From positions 372,001-436,000 of the forward strand of contig NZ_CP091456.1 in assembly GCF_023611925.1 (NCBI RefSeq): a stretch of DNA of 64,000 nt. Direction: 5' to 3'. Position 1 is the stretch's first letter, and every line of letters begins with the position of its first letter. This DNA is from Avibacterium sp. 20-132 (GTDB lineage Bacteria > Pseudomonadota > Gammaproteobacteria > Enterobacterales > Pasteurellaceae). Below are positions 9,675 through 18,894 of this stretch, piece by piece. Both the position numbers and the translations under genes were made by a program. The notes under the pieces were generated by a model. It was not told where the DNA came from. It did not search any database and saw only the letters and a program-made list of their open reading frames with translations.

Positions 9675-9786
9675 ATTTCCACCAGATTTTAAAGAACAAA
9701 ATTGAATGCGAGATTATAGTGATATTTTTGATAAAAAGCGAGAAAAACCCTGTTAGCAAGAAAATTTTCATATTTCCGACCGCACT

Positions 9787-9815
9787 TTGTGGGTATTGTG
9801 CTAGAATACCCACAA
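9787..9815. promoter_or_regulatory. Perfect 11-bp inverted repeat over the trmJ promoter
   Basis: TTGTGGGTATT at 9787-9797 and AATACCCACAA at 9805-9815 are exact inverted copies around a 7-base centre. An extended -10 (TGC-TAGAAT, 9799-9807) lies inside. The inferred transcript starts near 9814, so most of the repeat is not transcribed from that promoter; it looks like an operator rather than an RNA hairpin. An uptake signal (9779-9787) abuts it. The regulator is unknown. Confidence 0.55.
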
Positions 9816-9843
9816 TTTGTAGTCAGATAAAGCAGAATAGAAA

Positions 9844-10584
9844 ATGCTAGATAACATTCGCATTGTGTTAATTGAAACCTCTCACAGTGGAAATATTGGC
9901 TCAACAGCACGGGCGATGAAAACAATGGGATTAAGCCAGCTTTATCTCGTTGCCCCCAAGCAAGGTATTGATGAGCAAGCGATCGCCTTAGCCGCAGGAG
10001 CTGATGATGTGGTAAAAAACGCCGTTGTCGTGCAAACCTTTGATCAAGCTGTGGCTGATTGTGAGCTAGTGATTGGAACAAGTGCGCGCTTACGTCATTT
10101 GCAAAGCACCTTACTTGAACCCCGTGCTTGTGGCGAAACAACCATAGCCTTTGCCAAACAGCATAAGGTGGCGATCGTGTTTGGACGGGAACGTATTGGA
10201 CTAACCAATGAAGAATTGCTGAAATGCCGTTATCATTTAACCATTCCCGCTAACCCTGATTATTCCTCATTAAATTTAGCGATGGCAGTGCAATTAGTTT
10301 GTTATGAATTGCGAATGGCTTGGTTAGAAAATGGTAAAAAAGACGTGGATTTATCACTTTCATCAATAGAAAACATCTATCCAACCACACAGGAATTAGA
10401 ATACTTTTTTGACCACACCGAACGTCTTTATAAACAACTTGGATTTATTCAAAATCAAGGGGTTATGCAAAAATTACGGCGTTTATATCAGCGTGCGCAA
10501 GTAGAAAAAAACGAACTCAATATTCTACGCGGAATGTTAAGTGCGGTAGAAAAAAAGGTAAAATCGCAAAAGTATAATAGTTGA
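9844..10584 (+). CDS. trmJ: tRNA (cytidine/uridine-2'-O-)-methyltransferase TrmJ
   Basis: A 246-residue SPOUT methyltransferase that 2'-O-methylates position 32 of several tRNAs using S-adenosylmethionine. The N-terminal motif RIVLIETSHSGNIGSTARAM, followed by MGLSQLYLVAPK, is diagnostic. The trefoil-knot segments are VAIVFGRERIGLTNEEL and IPANPDYSSLNLAMAVQLVCYELR. It sits directly upstream of iscR, and its stop codon overlaps the -35 of the iscR promoter. Length matches E. coli TrmJ (246). Confidence 0.95.
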   Translation: MLDNIRIVLIETSHSGNIGSTARAMKTMGLSQLYLVAPKQGIDEQAIALAAGADDVVKNAVVVQTFDQAVADCELVIGTSARLRHLQSTLLEPRACGETTIAFAKQHKVAIVFGRERIGLTNEELLKCRYHLTIPANPDYSSLNLAMAVQLVCYELRMAWLENGKKDVDLSLSSIENIYPTTQELEYFFDHTERLYKQLGFIQNQGVMQKLRRLYQRAQVEKNELNILRGMLSAVEKKVKSQKYNS

Positions 10585-10608
10585 CTAATTTAGAAGGTTA
10601 TGTAAGAT
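10577..10608 (+). promoter_or_regulatory. iscR promoter with type 1 IscR binding site
   Basis: The 25 bases at 10577-10601 match the type 1 IscR motif (left half ATASYYGACT, right half AGTCRRSTAT, as I recall it) at 22 positions. The -35 TTGACT (10581-10586) and a -10-like TAAGAT (10603-10608) lie in or beside it, so bound IscR would block the promoter. A weaker ATAGCC-N2-CT match follows at about 10607. This predicts Fe-S-dependent autorepression as in E. coli. Confidence 0.72.
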
Positions 10609-10639
10609 AGCCACCTAATTACTTAGAAGGAAGTGTATA

Positions 10640-11110
10640 ATGAAATTAACGTCAAAAGGTCGTTATGCTGTTACTGCGATTTTAGATATTGCATTAAATA
10701 CTGAAAATGGCCCCGTCAGTTTGGCGGATATTTCAGAAAGACAGCATATTTCCCTTTCTTATTTAGAGCAATTATTCGCAAAATTACGCCGCCACGGCTT
10801 AGTGGAAAGCGTGCGCGGCCCCGGTGGTGGGTATAAATTAGGGCAGCCAAGCGATAAGATTTCTATTGCGATGATTATCGCCGCAGTAAATGAAAATATT
10901 GCGGTAACGCGTTGCTTAGGTGGCGCAAATTGCCAAGGTGGAAAAGAATGTCTGACCCATGCCTTATGGGATGAGCTAAGCCAACGAATTGAGGATTTTC
11001 TTAACCAAATTACTTTGGCGGAATTAGTTGATAAACATCATCATCGCCATAAAACCCATAATCAGCATCAAGATTTTTCTAATTTAGTCATCATTGATGA
11101 CAACGCTTAA
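10640..11110 (+). CDS. iscR: Fe-S cluster-sensing Rrf2-family regulator IscR
   Basis: A 156-residue Rrf2-type repressor/activator that holds a [2Fe-2S] cluster and adjusts isc expression to cluster demand. The winged helix occupies residues 1-65 ([42 protein letters not shown]). Cluster ligands C92, C98, C104 and H107 are all present, with the spacing known for E. coli IscR. The C-terminus is histidine-rich ([12 protein letters not shown]). It is the first gene of the isc operon. The AAGGAAG ribosome site precedes the ATG. Confidence 0.97.
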   Translation: MKLTSKGRYAVTAILDIALNTENGPVSLADISERQHISLSYLEQLFAKLRRHGLVESVRGPGGGYKLGQPSDKISIAMIIAAVNENIAVTRCLGGANCQGGKECLTHALWDELSQRIEDFLNQITLAELVDKHHHRHKTHNQHQDFSNLVIIDDNA

Positions 11111-11161
11111 CGTTAATATTAAAAGAGCGGTAAAAAATAACGATTTTTTTAGGAGTGTAGA

Positions 11162-12376
11162 ATGAAATTACCTATTTATTTGGATTATGCAGCAACTTGT
11201 CCTGTGGATGAGCGTGTGGCAAAAAAAATGATGGAATTTTTAACCATCGAAGGCACATTTGGCAACCCTGCGTCCCGTTCGCATAAATTTGGTTGGCAAG
11301 CGGAAGAGGCTGTGGATGTGGCGCGTAACCACATTGCGGATTTAATTGGCGCGGATAGCCGTGAAATTGTGTTTACTTCGGGCGCAACGGAAGCCGATAA
11401 CCTTGCAATTAAAGGGGCGGCACATTTTTATCAAACAAAAGGCAAGCATATTATTACCTGCAAAACAGAGCATAAAGCGGTGTTGGATACTTGCCGTCAA
11501 TTAGAGCGTGAAGGTTTTGAAGTAACTTATTTATCACCAAAATCAGATGGTTTAATTGACTTAGAAGAATTAAAAAATGCAATGCGTGATGACACTATTT
11601 TAGTCTCAATTATGCACGTGAATAACGAAATTGGTGTGATCCAAGATATTAAAGCGATTGGTGATCTTTGCCGTGAAAGAAAAATTATTTTCCATACCGA
11701 CGCAACCCAAAGTGTGGGTAAATTACCGATTAACCTTGCAGAATTAAATGTGGATTTACTCTCAATGTCTAGCCATAAACTTTATGGACCAAAAGGAATC
11801 GGGGCATTATATGTACGCCGTAAACCGCGTGTGCGTTTAGAGGCAATTATTCACGGTGGTGGCCACGAACGTGGTATGCGTTCAGGCACATTACCTGTTC
11901 ACCAAATCGTAGGAATGGGCGAAGCTTATCGTATCTGTAAAGAAGAAATGGCAACCGAAATGCCTCGCTTAAAAGCCCTTCGTGATCGTTTATACAATGG
12001 CTTAAAAGATATTGAAGAAACCTATGTGAATGGGTCAATGGAACACCGTGTAGACAACAACCTCAACATCAGTTTCAACTATGTGGAAGGGGAAAGCTTA
12101 ATGATGGCATTACGTGATATTGCGGTTTCATCAGGATCTGCTTGTACTTCTGCAAGCCTTGAGCCGTCGTATGTATTGCGTGCGTTAGGGTTAAATGATG
12201 AGCTTGCACATAGCTCAATTCGCTTTACTGTTGGACGTTATACCACAGAAGAAGAAATTGACTACACCATTAATTTAGTCAAAGGTGCGGTAGAAAAATT
12301 ACGTGAATTATCCCCATTATGGGATATGTTTAAAGAAGGCATTGATCTTAACTCAATTGAGTGGACTCACCATTAA
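11162..12376 (+). CDS. iscS: Cysteine desulfurase IscS
   Basis: A 404-residue PLP enzyme that takes sulfur from cysteine and passes the persulfide to IscU and to tRNA thiolation partners. The Schiff-base lysine is K206 in [12 protein letters not shown], and the catalytic cysteine is C328 in [10 protein letters not shown] on the mobile loop. N-terminal [16 protein letters not shown] and length equal E. coli IscS. It follows iscR by about 50 bases and precedes iscU by about 20, in one operon. Confidence 0.97.
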   Translation: MKLPIYLDYAATCPVDERVAKKMMEFLTIEGTFGNPASRSHKFGWQAEEAVDVARNHIADLIGADSREIVFTSGATEADNLAIKGAAHFYQTKGKHIITCKTEHKAVLDTCRQLEREGFEVTYLSPKSDGLIDLEELKNAMRDDTILVSIMHVNNEIGVIQDIKAIGDLCRERKIIFHTDATQSVGKLPINLAELNVDLLSMSSHKLYGPKGIGALYVRRKPRVRLEAIIHGGGHERGMRSGTLPVHQIVGMGEAYRICKEEMATEMPRLKALRDRLYNGLKDIEETYVNGSMEHRVDNNLNISFNYVEGESLMMALRDIAVSSGSACTSASLEPSYVLRALGLNDELAHSSIRFTVGRYTTEEEIDYTINLVKGAVEKLRELSPLWDMFKEGIDLNSIEWTHH

Positions 12377-12397
12377 TTTAGCAAAAGGAACAGAAAA

Positions 12398-12781
12398 ATG
12401 TCATATAGCGACAAAGTTATCGATCATTATGAGAACCCACGTAACGTAGGTTCATTCGACAAAAAAGATCCAACCGTGGGAAGCGGAATGGTGGGCGCGC
12501 CTGCTTGTGGCGATGTAATGCAATTACAAATTAAAGTGAATGATGAAGGCATTATTGAAGATGCAAAATTCAAAACTTACGGCTGTGGTTCAGCGATTGC
12601 GTCAAGCTCACTTATTACCGAATGGGTAAAAGGCAAATCCCTTGATGAAGCACAAGCCATCAAAAATAGCCAAATTGCAGAAGAATTAGAATTACCCCCA
12701 GTAAAAGTGCATTGCTCAATTTTGGCAGAAGATGCCATTAAAGCAGCCATTGCCGATTACAAAGCAAAACGTGGCGAATAA
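12398..12781 (+). CDS. iscU: Fe-S cluster assembly scaffold IscU
   Basis: A 127-residue scaffold on which [2Fe-2S] clusters are built. The three conserved cysteines C37, C63 and C106 and the stabilising D39 (ACGD) are seen. LPPVK at 99-103 is the HscA recognition peptide, consistent with hscB and hscA downstream. Length is the normal one. The ATG follows AAAAGGAACAG. Confidence 0.97.
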   Translation: MSYSDKVIDHYENPRNVGSFDKKDPTVGSGMVGAPACGDVMQLQIKVNDEGIIEDAKFKTYGCGSAIASSSLITEWVKGKSLDEAQAIKNSQIAEELELPPVKVHCSILAEDAIKAAIADYKAKRGE

Positions 12782-12794
12782 TTTAAGCAAATAA

Positions 12795-12820
12795 AAGTGC
12801 GGTGGAATTTAACCGCACTT
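12795..12820 (+). repeat. Inverted uptake-signal pair inside the isc operon
   Basis: AAGTGCGGT (12795-12803) and ACCGCACTT (12812-12820) form a stem with an 8-base loop, followed by a short T run, between iscU and iscA. It is placed and shaped like a terminator, so it may lower expression of iscA-hscB-hscA-fdx relative to iscRSU or mark a processing point. Confidence 0.6.
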
Positions 12821-12843
12821 TTCATCATTTTGTGGAGAACCTT

Positions 12844-13167
12844 ATGAGCGTAACATTAACCGAAAGTGCAGCAAATCGCGTCAAAACCTTCCTTGCTAAT
12901 CGTGGCAAAGGCATTGGGTTACGCTTAGGCATAAAAACCTCAGGCTGTTCAGGTTTAGCTTATGTGCTTGAATTTGTAGATAGCTTAAATGAAGATGATC
13001 AAGTGTTTGAAGATCACGGTGTGAAAGTCATCGTAGATACCAAAAGCTTGGTCTATCTCAACGGCACCCAACTTGATTTTGTCAAAGAAGGCTTAAACGA
13101 AGGGTTCAAATTCACTAATCCTAACGTGAAAGATGAATGTGGCTGCGGTGAGAGTTTTAACGTTTAA
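12844..13167 (+). CDS. iscA: A-type Fe-S carrier protein IscA
   Basis: A 107-residue carrier that moves iron-sulfur clusters to target enzymes. The three ligand cysteines are C35 (TSGCSG), C99 and C101 (ECGCGESF). The start is the ATG at 12844, after GTGGAGAACCTT, giving the family N-terminus [14 protein letters not shown] longer in-frame reading from 12802 would run through the uptake-signal hairpin and is rejected. It lies between iscU and hscB, as in other gamma-proteobacterial isc operons. Confidence 0.95.
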   Translation: MSVTLTESAANRVKTFLANRGKGIGLRLGIKTSGCSGLAYVLEFVDSLNEDDQVFEDHGVKVIVDTKSLVYLNGTQLDFVKEGLNEGFKFTNPNVKDECGCGESFNV

Positions 13168-13178
13168 TAGGAACATCA

Positions 13179-13697
13179 ATGAGCAATCCTTTTGCACTAT
13201 TTGACTTGCCAGTGGCATTTTCTCTTGATCTCGATCGCTTGAATAACCGTTATTTGGCATTGCAAAAATCTCTTCATCCCGATAATTTTGCACATCGTTC
13301 AACGCAAGAACAGCGTTTAGCTATGCAAAAATCAGCGGAAATTAATGATGCCTTGCAAATTCTAAAAGATCCCATTTCCCGTGCGGATAGCATTATTGCT
13401 TTGCATTTAGGTTGTCAAAATGTGGAAGAAAAAACCAATCACGATATGGCATTTTTAATGCAACAAATGCAATGGCGAGAGCAACTTGAAGAGATTGAAC
13501 AGCAGAAAGACGGCGATGAGCTAATGCAATTTTCAGATCAAATTAGCACACAGCGACAGGCAATTTTAACCCAATTAAACACCGCACTTTCGACTCAAGA
13601 TTGGGCAACCGCACAAATGCTAACGGATCGATTACGCTTTATCAAAAAATTACTGCTTGAAGTGGAACGCATTGAAGATAACTTACTGGATTTTTAA
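13179..13697 (+). CDS. hscB: Co-chaperone HscB (Hsc20)
   Basis: A 172-residue J-domain protein that brings IscU to HscA and stimulates its ATPase. The HPD signature is at residues 33-35 (SLHPDNF). A C-terminal three-helix bundle follows from about residue 80 and is the expected IscU-binding part. Length is typical. The gene starts 11 bases after iscA and ends 11 bases before hscA, so translation is probably coupled. Confidence 0.96.
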   Translation: MSNPFALFDLPVAFSLDLDRLNNRYLALQKSLHPDNFAHRSTQEQRLAMQKSAEINDALQILKDPISRADSIIALHLGCQNVEEKTNHDMAFLMQQMQWREQLEEIEQQKDGDELMQFSDQISTQRQAILTQLNTALSTQDWATAQMLTDRLRFIKKLLLEVERIEDNLLDF

Positions 13698-13708
13698 AGA
13701 GAGAAACA

Positions 13709-15574
13709 ATGGCTTTATTACAAATTGCTGAACCCGGACAAACTAGCGCACCGCATCAACATAAATTAGCGGTAGGCATTGATCTTGGTACAACAAATTC
13801 CCTTGTCGCCACGGTACGCAGTGGAATGGCAGAGATTTTATTGGATGAAAAAGAGCGTGCTTTAACGCCTTCCATTGTCAATTTTTCAGCTAATCAGCCA
13901 GTGCTTGTTGGCTATGAAGCCGGGGAATTAGCCAGTCTTGATCCACAAAATACCATTATCTCGGTGAAACGTTTAATCGGACGTTCTCTTGCAGATGTAC
14001 AACATCGCTATGCAAATTTGCCTTACCGTTTTCAACAAAGCGAAAATGGCTTGCCTTTATTTGAAACCGCACAAGGCGTGCGTAGCCCGATTGAAGTCTC
14101 AAGCGAAATTCTGAAAAAACTGACCGCACTTGCGGAAAAACGTTTAGGCGGTGAGTTACAAGGTGCGGTAATTACTGTTCCCGCCTATTTTGATGATGCA
14201 CAACGCCAAAGCACAAAAGATGCGGCAAAACTGGCGGGATTGAATGTGCTACGGTTACTCAATGAACCTACCGCAGCGGCGATTGCCTATGGCTTAGATA
14301 GCGAACAAGAGGGCGTGATAGCGGTTTATGATTTAGGCGGAGGCACCTTTGATATTTCTATTTTGCGTTTATCTAAAGGCGTCTTTGAAGTGCTTGCTAC
14401 GGGCGGTGATACTGCGTTAGGTGGAGATGATTTCGATCATCTCATCGCAGATTGGATTGTCCAACAATCGGCAATTGCCCCACAAAATGATCAACAAACG
14501 CGTGAGCTTTGGCATTTAGCGAAACAAGTCAAAACCCATCTGTCTGAGGCACACAACGCCCCTATTGAATATTACGATTGGCAAGGTGAACTTCAGCGTG
14601 AAACCTTTAATCAATTGATTGAACCTTTAGTAAAACGCTCATTAATGGCGTGTCGCCGAGCATTAAAAGATGCTGGTATCAGCCCACAAGAAGTGCGAGA
14701 AGTGGTTATGGTAGGCGGTTCAACCCGTGTCCCCTTTGTGCGTGAAAAAGTCGGTGAGTTTTTCCAACGTGAACCATTAACCGCTATCGATCCCGATAAA
14801 GTTGTCGCACTTGGCGCGGCAATTCAAGCGGATATTTTGGTTGGTAATAAACCCGATAATGAAATGTTATTACTTGATGTGATCCCGTTATCTTTAGGTA
14901 TTGAAACAATGGGGGGATTAGTGGAAAAAATTATTCCACGTAATACTACTATCCCTGTGGCAAGAGCGCAGGAGTTTACCACCTTTAAAGATGGGCAAAC
15001 CGCAATGAGTGTACATATCGTACAAGGTGAACGTGAAATGGTGGCGGATTGTCGCTCACTTGCTCGCTTTACCTTAAGGGGAATTCCACCAATGGCAGCA
15101 GGGGCGGCACATATTCGTGTAACCTATCAAGTGGACGCAGATGGCTTGCTTAGCGTAACCGCAATGGAAAAATCCACTGGAGTGCAATCTTCTATTCAAG
15201 TTAAGCCTTCCTATGGGCTAACGGATGATGAAATTGCTGCAATGCTTAAAGCTTCAATGGAAAATGCCAAAGAAGATATCCAAGCACGCTTATTAGCAGA
15301 GCAACGAGTGGAAGCCACACGTGTGATCGAAAGTGTGCATTCCGCGTTACAGCAAGATGAAAGTTTACTTAATGATGAAGAATTAAGTGCGGTGAAAAAT
15401 GCGTTAGTTTCACTGCAAGAATTAGTACAACAACAAGATAGCCTTGCAATTAAGCAAGGGATTAAAGCCTTAGATCGTGCGACGCAAGAATTTGCCGCAC
15501 GTCGTATGGATAAATCAATTAGAACGGCGCTATCAGGCCATTCGATTGATGAAATTGAGAATTTTAAGGAATAG
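13709..15574 (+). CDS. hscA: Fe-S assembly Hsp70 chaperone HscA
   Basis: A 621-residue specialised Hsp70 that uses ATP to release clusters from IscU. The nucleotide-binding domain shows [13 protein letters not shown] near residue 24, [15 protein letters not shown], and [16 protein letters not shown]. The substrate-binding domain begins around 390 ([13 protein letters not shown]) and should hold the IscU LPPVK peptide. The C-terminal lid is shorter than in DnaK, as usual for HscA. It follows hscB directly and precedes fdx by four bases. Confidence 0.96.
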   Translation: MALLQIAEPGQTSAPHQHKLAVGIDLGTTNSLVATVRSGMAEILLDEKERALTPSIVNFSANQPVLVGYEAGELASLDPQNTIISVKRLIGRSLADVQHRYANLPYRFQQSENGLPLFETAQGVRSPIEVSSEILKKLTALAEKRLGGELQGAVITVPAYFDDAQRQSTKDAAKLAGLNVLRLLNEPTAAAIAYGLDSEQEGVIAVYDLGGGTFDISILRLSKGVFEVLATGGDTALGGDDFDHLIADWIVQQSAIAPQNDQQTRELWHLAKQVKTHLSEAHNAPIEYYDWQGELQRETFNQLIEPLVKRSLMACRRALKDAGISPQEVREVVMVGGSTRVPFVREKVGEFFQREPLTAIDPDKVVALGAAIQADILVGNKPDNEMLLLDVIPLSLGIETMGGLVEKIIPRNTTIPVARAQEFTTFKDGQTAMSVHIVQGEREMVADCRSLARFTLRGIPPMAAGAAHIRVTYQVDADGLLSVTAMEKSTGVQSSIQVKPSYGLTDDEIAAMLKASMENAKEDIQARLLAEQRVEATRVIESVHSALQQDESLLNDEELSAVKNALVSLQELVQQQDSLAIKQGIKALDRATQEFAARRMDKSIRTALSGHSIDEIENFKE

Positions 15575-15578
15575 TATT

Positions 15579-15917
15579 ATGGCTAAAGTCATTTTTTTAC
15601 CTCACGAAACCCTTTGCCCAGAAGGAATGGTGGTGGATGCTGCCGAAGGCGATAATTTATTAGATGTAGCATTAGACGCTGGCATTGAAATTGAACACGC
15701 TTGCGATAAATCTTGTGCTTGCACAACCTGCCACGTTGTGATCCGTGAAGGATTTGACAGTTTAAATGAAAGTACCGAAGCAGAAGATGATATGCTGGAT
15801 AAGGCTTGGGGCTTAGAAGTGGATAGCCGTCTAAGTTGTCAATGTCAAATTGGTAATGAAGATCTTGTGGTGGAAATTCCAAAATATAGCTTAAATCACG
15901 CAAGGGAAGAGCATTAA
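15579..15917 (+). CDS. fdx: [2Fe-2S] ferredoxin of the isc system
   Basis: A 112-residue adrenodoxin-type ferredoxin that gives electrons for cluster assembly. Ligands C42, C48, C51 and C87 are present with the E. coli Fdx spacing (ACDKSCACTTC; RLSCQCQ). The ATG at 15579 follows TTTAAGGAATAG. It is the last gene of the operon: the iscX frame found next in E. coli is not present before the next promoter region. Confidence 0.95.
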   Translation: MAKVIFLPHETLCPEGMVVDAAEGDNLLDVALDAGIEIEHACDKSCACTTCHVVIREGFDSLNESTEAEDDMLDKAWGLEVDSRLSCQCQIGNEDLVVEIPKYSLNHAREEH

Positions 15918-15947
15918 GCCGCTTTATTGCAGGCAAAACTTTATCAA

Positions 15948-15965
15948 GGCGGAGTTACCTCCGCC
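15948..15965 (+). terminator. Terminator-like hairpin after fdx
   Basis: GGCGGAG (15948-15954), loop TTAC, CTCCGCC (15959-15965). The following T-run is weak, so termination may be partial. Confidence 0.6.
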
Positions 15966-16077
15966 TCACTATTTTATATAGCAAAATCATCTAATTCATA
16001 AAGATTTAGTTTTTGCCTTTTTCCCCCTTAGCTTAGATAATAGTCAGCATTGTCCTGACCTGAATAGAAGGAAACAT

Positions 16078-18354
16078 ATGAAAATCCAACAAACCATTAA
16101 ACAAAACCATCTTGGGCTATTATTCCAACAAGGCTCATTTGGGATTGAAAAAGAAAGCCAGCGTGTTCACGCTGATGGTTCTATCGTCACGACTGCACAC
16201 CCTGAGGTTTTTGGTAATCGATCGTATCACCCTTATATTCAAACCGATTTTGCTGAAAGCCAAATGGAACTTATCACGCCTCCACAGAAAACATTAGAAG
16301 ATAGTATTCGTTGGCTTTCTGCAATTCATCAAGTTGTGCTACGTTCTTTACCTGAAACCGAATATCTGTTTCCTTTGAGTATGCCAGCTGGCTTACCTGA
16401 TGAGGAACAAATTAAAGTTGCACAATTAGACAATGCGGAGGATGTGGCTTACCGTGAGCATCTTGTGACCTCTTATGGTAAAAATAAGCAAATGGTGAGT
16501 GGTATTCATTACAACTTCCAGCTTGATCCTGAATTGGTACAAACGCTCTTCAAAGCACAATCAACATATCAAAGTGCGGTGCAATTTCAGAATGATTTAT
16601 ACCTTAAAATGGCGAAGAATTTTCTTCGTTATCAATGGGTCTTGCTGTATTTACTTGCAGCCACACCAACCGTACAAGATAATTATTTTAAACAAGGTAA
16701 CCCATTAAAGGCGGGGCAATATGTTCGTAGCCTGCGTTCCAGCCAATATGGCTATGTTAATGCCCCTGAAATCAAAGTATCCTTTGATAGCATTGAGCAG
16801 TATGTTGAAAGCCTTGAGCATTGGGTAACATCAGGCAAACTGATTGCAGAAAAGGAATTTTATTCTAATGTTCGTTTACGAGGCGCAAAAAAAGCGCGCG
16901 AATTGCTTAATAACGGTATTCAATATTTAGAATTTAGATTGTTTGATCTGAATCCTTTTGAGCAATATGGTCTTTCACTTTCTGATGCAAAATTTATTCA
17001 TTATTTTGTTTTATTAATGATTTGGCTTGATGAAACCGCCGATCAAAATGACGTAGAACTAGGCAAAGCAAGACTTGCCGAAGTGGCATTAGAAAACCCA
17101 CTTTCAGCAACACAATATGCCGCAGAAGGTGAGCAATTATTACACCAATTATTAGCGATGTTACACACCATCAATGCGCCACAAGAAATCAGTGAAATTG
17201 TACAACAAAAATTGCAACAATTTGCTGACCCCACATTAACCATTGCTGGACGCTTAGTTCAAGCTATTGAAAAAGCAGGAGATTATCAGCGTTTAGGGGC
17301 AGAATTAGCACAGCAATATAAAGCCAACGCATTTGAACGTTTTTATGCACTCACTGCCTTTGATAATATGGAATTATCTACCCAAGCCCTATTATTTGAT
17401 TTAATTCAAAAAGGCATTAAAACAGAAATTTTGGACGAACAAGATCAATTCCTTTGCTTGCAAGTGGGCGATCATATTGAATATGTAAAAAATGGCAATA
17501 TGACCTCAAAAGATAGTTATATTTCCCCGTTAATTATGGAAAATAAAGTCGTAACCAAAAAAGTGCTACATAAAGCCGGTTTTAACGTGCCACAAAGTTT
17601 GGAATTTACTTCTGCTGCACAAGCCATCGCTAATTACGGTTTATTTGAAGGGCGAGCAGTGGTGATAAAACCAAAATCGACGAATTACGGCTTAGGGATT
17701 ACCATTTTCCAACAAGGGGTAAGTAACCGCGAAGATTTTGCGAAAGCCATTGAAATCGCCTTTCGTGAAGATAAAGAAGTGATGGTGGAAGACTATCTAA
17801 GTGGCACAGAATACCGTTTCTTCGTGCTAGGTGATGAAACCCTTGCGGTATTATTGCGTGTTCCAGCCAATGTGGTGGGCGATGGCAAACATAGCGTCGC
17901 GGAATTAGTTGCCGCTAAAAATGATCATCCATTGCGTGGTGATGGTAGCCGTACGCCATTGAAAAAAATTGCGCTTGGGGATATTGAAAAACTGCAGCTC
18001 AAAGAACAAGGTCTCACCATTGATAGTGTGCCAGAGGCGGGACGTATTGTACAGTTACGTGCAAATTCAAATATCAGTACCGGCGGTGATAGCATTGATA
18101 TGACCGATGAAATGCACCCAAGCTATAAAGCACTTGCTGTTGGTATAACCAAAGCAATGGGCGCAGCAGTCTGTGGGGTGGATCTCATCATTCCTGATCT
18201 ACACAAACCCGCGGAAGCAAGTTTGCAATCTTGGGGCGTGATCGAAGCGAACTTTAACCCAATGATGATGATGCACATTTTCCCTTATTCCGGAAAATCT
18301 CGTCGCCTCACCTTGGACGTGATTAAAATGCTATTTCCAGAATTACCAAACTAA
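16078..18354 (+). CDS. gshF: Bifunctional glutamate-cysteine ligase / glutathione synthetase
   Basis: A 758-residue fusion that makes glutathione from glutamate, cysteine and glycine in two ATP-dependent steps. The N-terminal ~450 residues are the gamma-glutamylcysteine ligase, with FGIEKESQRV near residue 21 and the YLEFRLFDLNPF motif. From about 485 the C-terminal half is an ATP-grasp domain (VVIKPKSTNYGLGITIF; VIEANFNPMMMMHIFPY), unlike the separate GshB of E. coli. Fused GshF is known in Pasteurellaceae and streptococci. It starts after GAAGGAAACAT and is transcribed alone; the gap upstream holds GTCAG/CTGAC repeats. Confidence 0.95.
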   Translation: MKIQQTIKQNHLGLLFQQGSFGIEKESQRVHADGSIVTTAHPEVFGNRSYHPYIQTDFAESQMELITPPQKTLEDSIRWLSAIHQVVLRSLPETEYLFPLSMPAGLPDEEQIKVAQLDNAEDVAYREHLVTSYGKNKQMVSGIHYNFQLDPELVQTLFKAQSTYQSAVQFQNDLYLKMAKNFLRYQWVLLYLLAATPTVQDNYFKQGNPLKAGQYVRSLRSSQYGYVNAPEIKVSFDSIEQYVESLEHWVTSGKLIAEKEFYSNVRLRGAKKARELLNNGIQYLEFRLFDLNPFEQYGLSLSDAKFIHYFVLLMIWLDETADQNDVELGKARLAEVALENPLSATQYAAEGEQLLHQLLAMLHTINAPQEISEIVQQKLQQFADPTLTIAGRLVQAIEKAGDYQRLGAELAQQYKANAFERFYALTAFDNMELSTQALLFDLIQKGIKTEILDEQDQFLCLQVGDHIEYVKNGNMTSKDSYISPLIMENKVVTKKVLHKAGFNVPQSLEFTSAAQAIANYGLFEGRAVVIKPKSTNYGLGITIFQQGVSNREDFAKAIEIAFREDKEVMVEDYLSGTEYRFFVLGDETLAVLLRVPANVVGDGKHSVAELVAAKNDHPLRGDGSRTPLKKIALGDIEKLQLKEQGLTIDSVPEAGRIVQLRANSNISTGGDSIDMTDEMHPSYKALAVGITKAMGAAVCGVDLIIPDLHKPAEASLQSWGVIEANFNPMMMMHIFPYSGKSRRLTLDVIKMLFPELPN

Positions 18355-18382
18355 AGCGCGGTGTTTTTTTCTAAATTTTAAT

Positions 18383-18415
18383 AAAAAATAGGCTTAATTT
18401 TTAAGCCTATTTTTT
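18383..18415. terminator. Bidirectional terminator between gshF and the small membrane gene
   Basis: TAGGCTTAA (18389-18397) and TTAAGCCTA (18401-18409), extended by A and T runs on each side, so it can serve both convergent genes. Confidence 0.88.
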
Positions 18416-18433
18416 CCTTTCATAATATTATTT

Positions 18434-18808
18434 TTACTTTGCCAAGATTGACGTGGCATATTGTTGCAATGCCTGTAATTCTCTTTTTCCCTTTTCTGAT
18501 AACACTTTATTATCTTGTAAAATTTGGCTCGAACGGGCAACAATAAATTCTAAATAGGTTTTATTGCCAAGTTTTTCAAATTGTTCTTTAGCAAAATACA
18601 TATCAGCAAAATCTTTATTAATTTGTGAAAGCAATAATTTTTGCCCAACCAATATCATTAATGCGATAACAAGCGCAATCACTGTGCCGTAGCCTTTGGT
18701 TGGATAATAAGTGATACCACCGATAATAAAAAGTGCGGTGATTAATTTTGAACTATTTTTAAGGTAACTTTCATTTTCTGGGGGATTAATAAGATCTTTC
18801 AACTTCAT
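18434..18808 (-). CDS. Small membrane protein of unknown function, downstream of manXYZ
   Basis: I do not recognise this 124-residue protein. Two hydrophobic segments at about residues 22-36 and 41-60 suggest a hairpin in the inner membrane. The rest, about 61-124, is a charged, helical, coiled-coil-like tail (FAKEQFEKLGNKTYLEF; EKGKRELQALQQYATSILAK). The chosen ATG at 18808 follows AAGGAATTCCTG; a longer reading adds 22 residues without a ribosome site. It lies 86 bases after manZ, behind a terminator-like hairpin. It differs from E. coli ManO, which is longer. An accessory role in sugar transport is only a guess from position. Confidence 0.6.
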   Translation of the reverse strand: MKLKDLINPPENESYLKNSSKLITALFIIGGITYYPTKGYGTVIALVIALMILVGQKLLLSQINKDFADMYFAKEQFEKLGNKTYLEFIVARSSQILQDNKVLSEKGKRELQALQQYATSILAK

Positions 18809-18858
18809 CAGGAATTCCTTATTTATTCTTATTTTTAGCTTATTCACTATAATAAAAA

Positions 18859-18878
18859 AGCGGCTTTTTAACACCGCT
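18859..18878 (-). terminator. Terminator-like hairpin after manZ
   Basis: Read on the minus strand, AGCGG and CCGCT flank a 10-base A-rich loop and are followed by six T. It would reduce read-through from manXYZ into the small membrane gene. Confidence 0.6.
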
Positions 18879-18894
18879 CTTTAGTGACGTTTGA

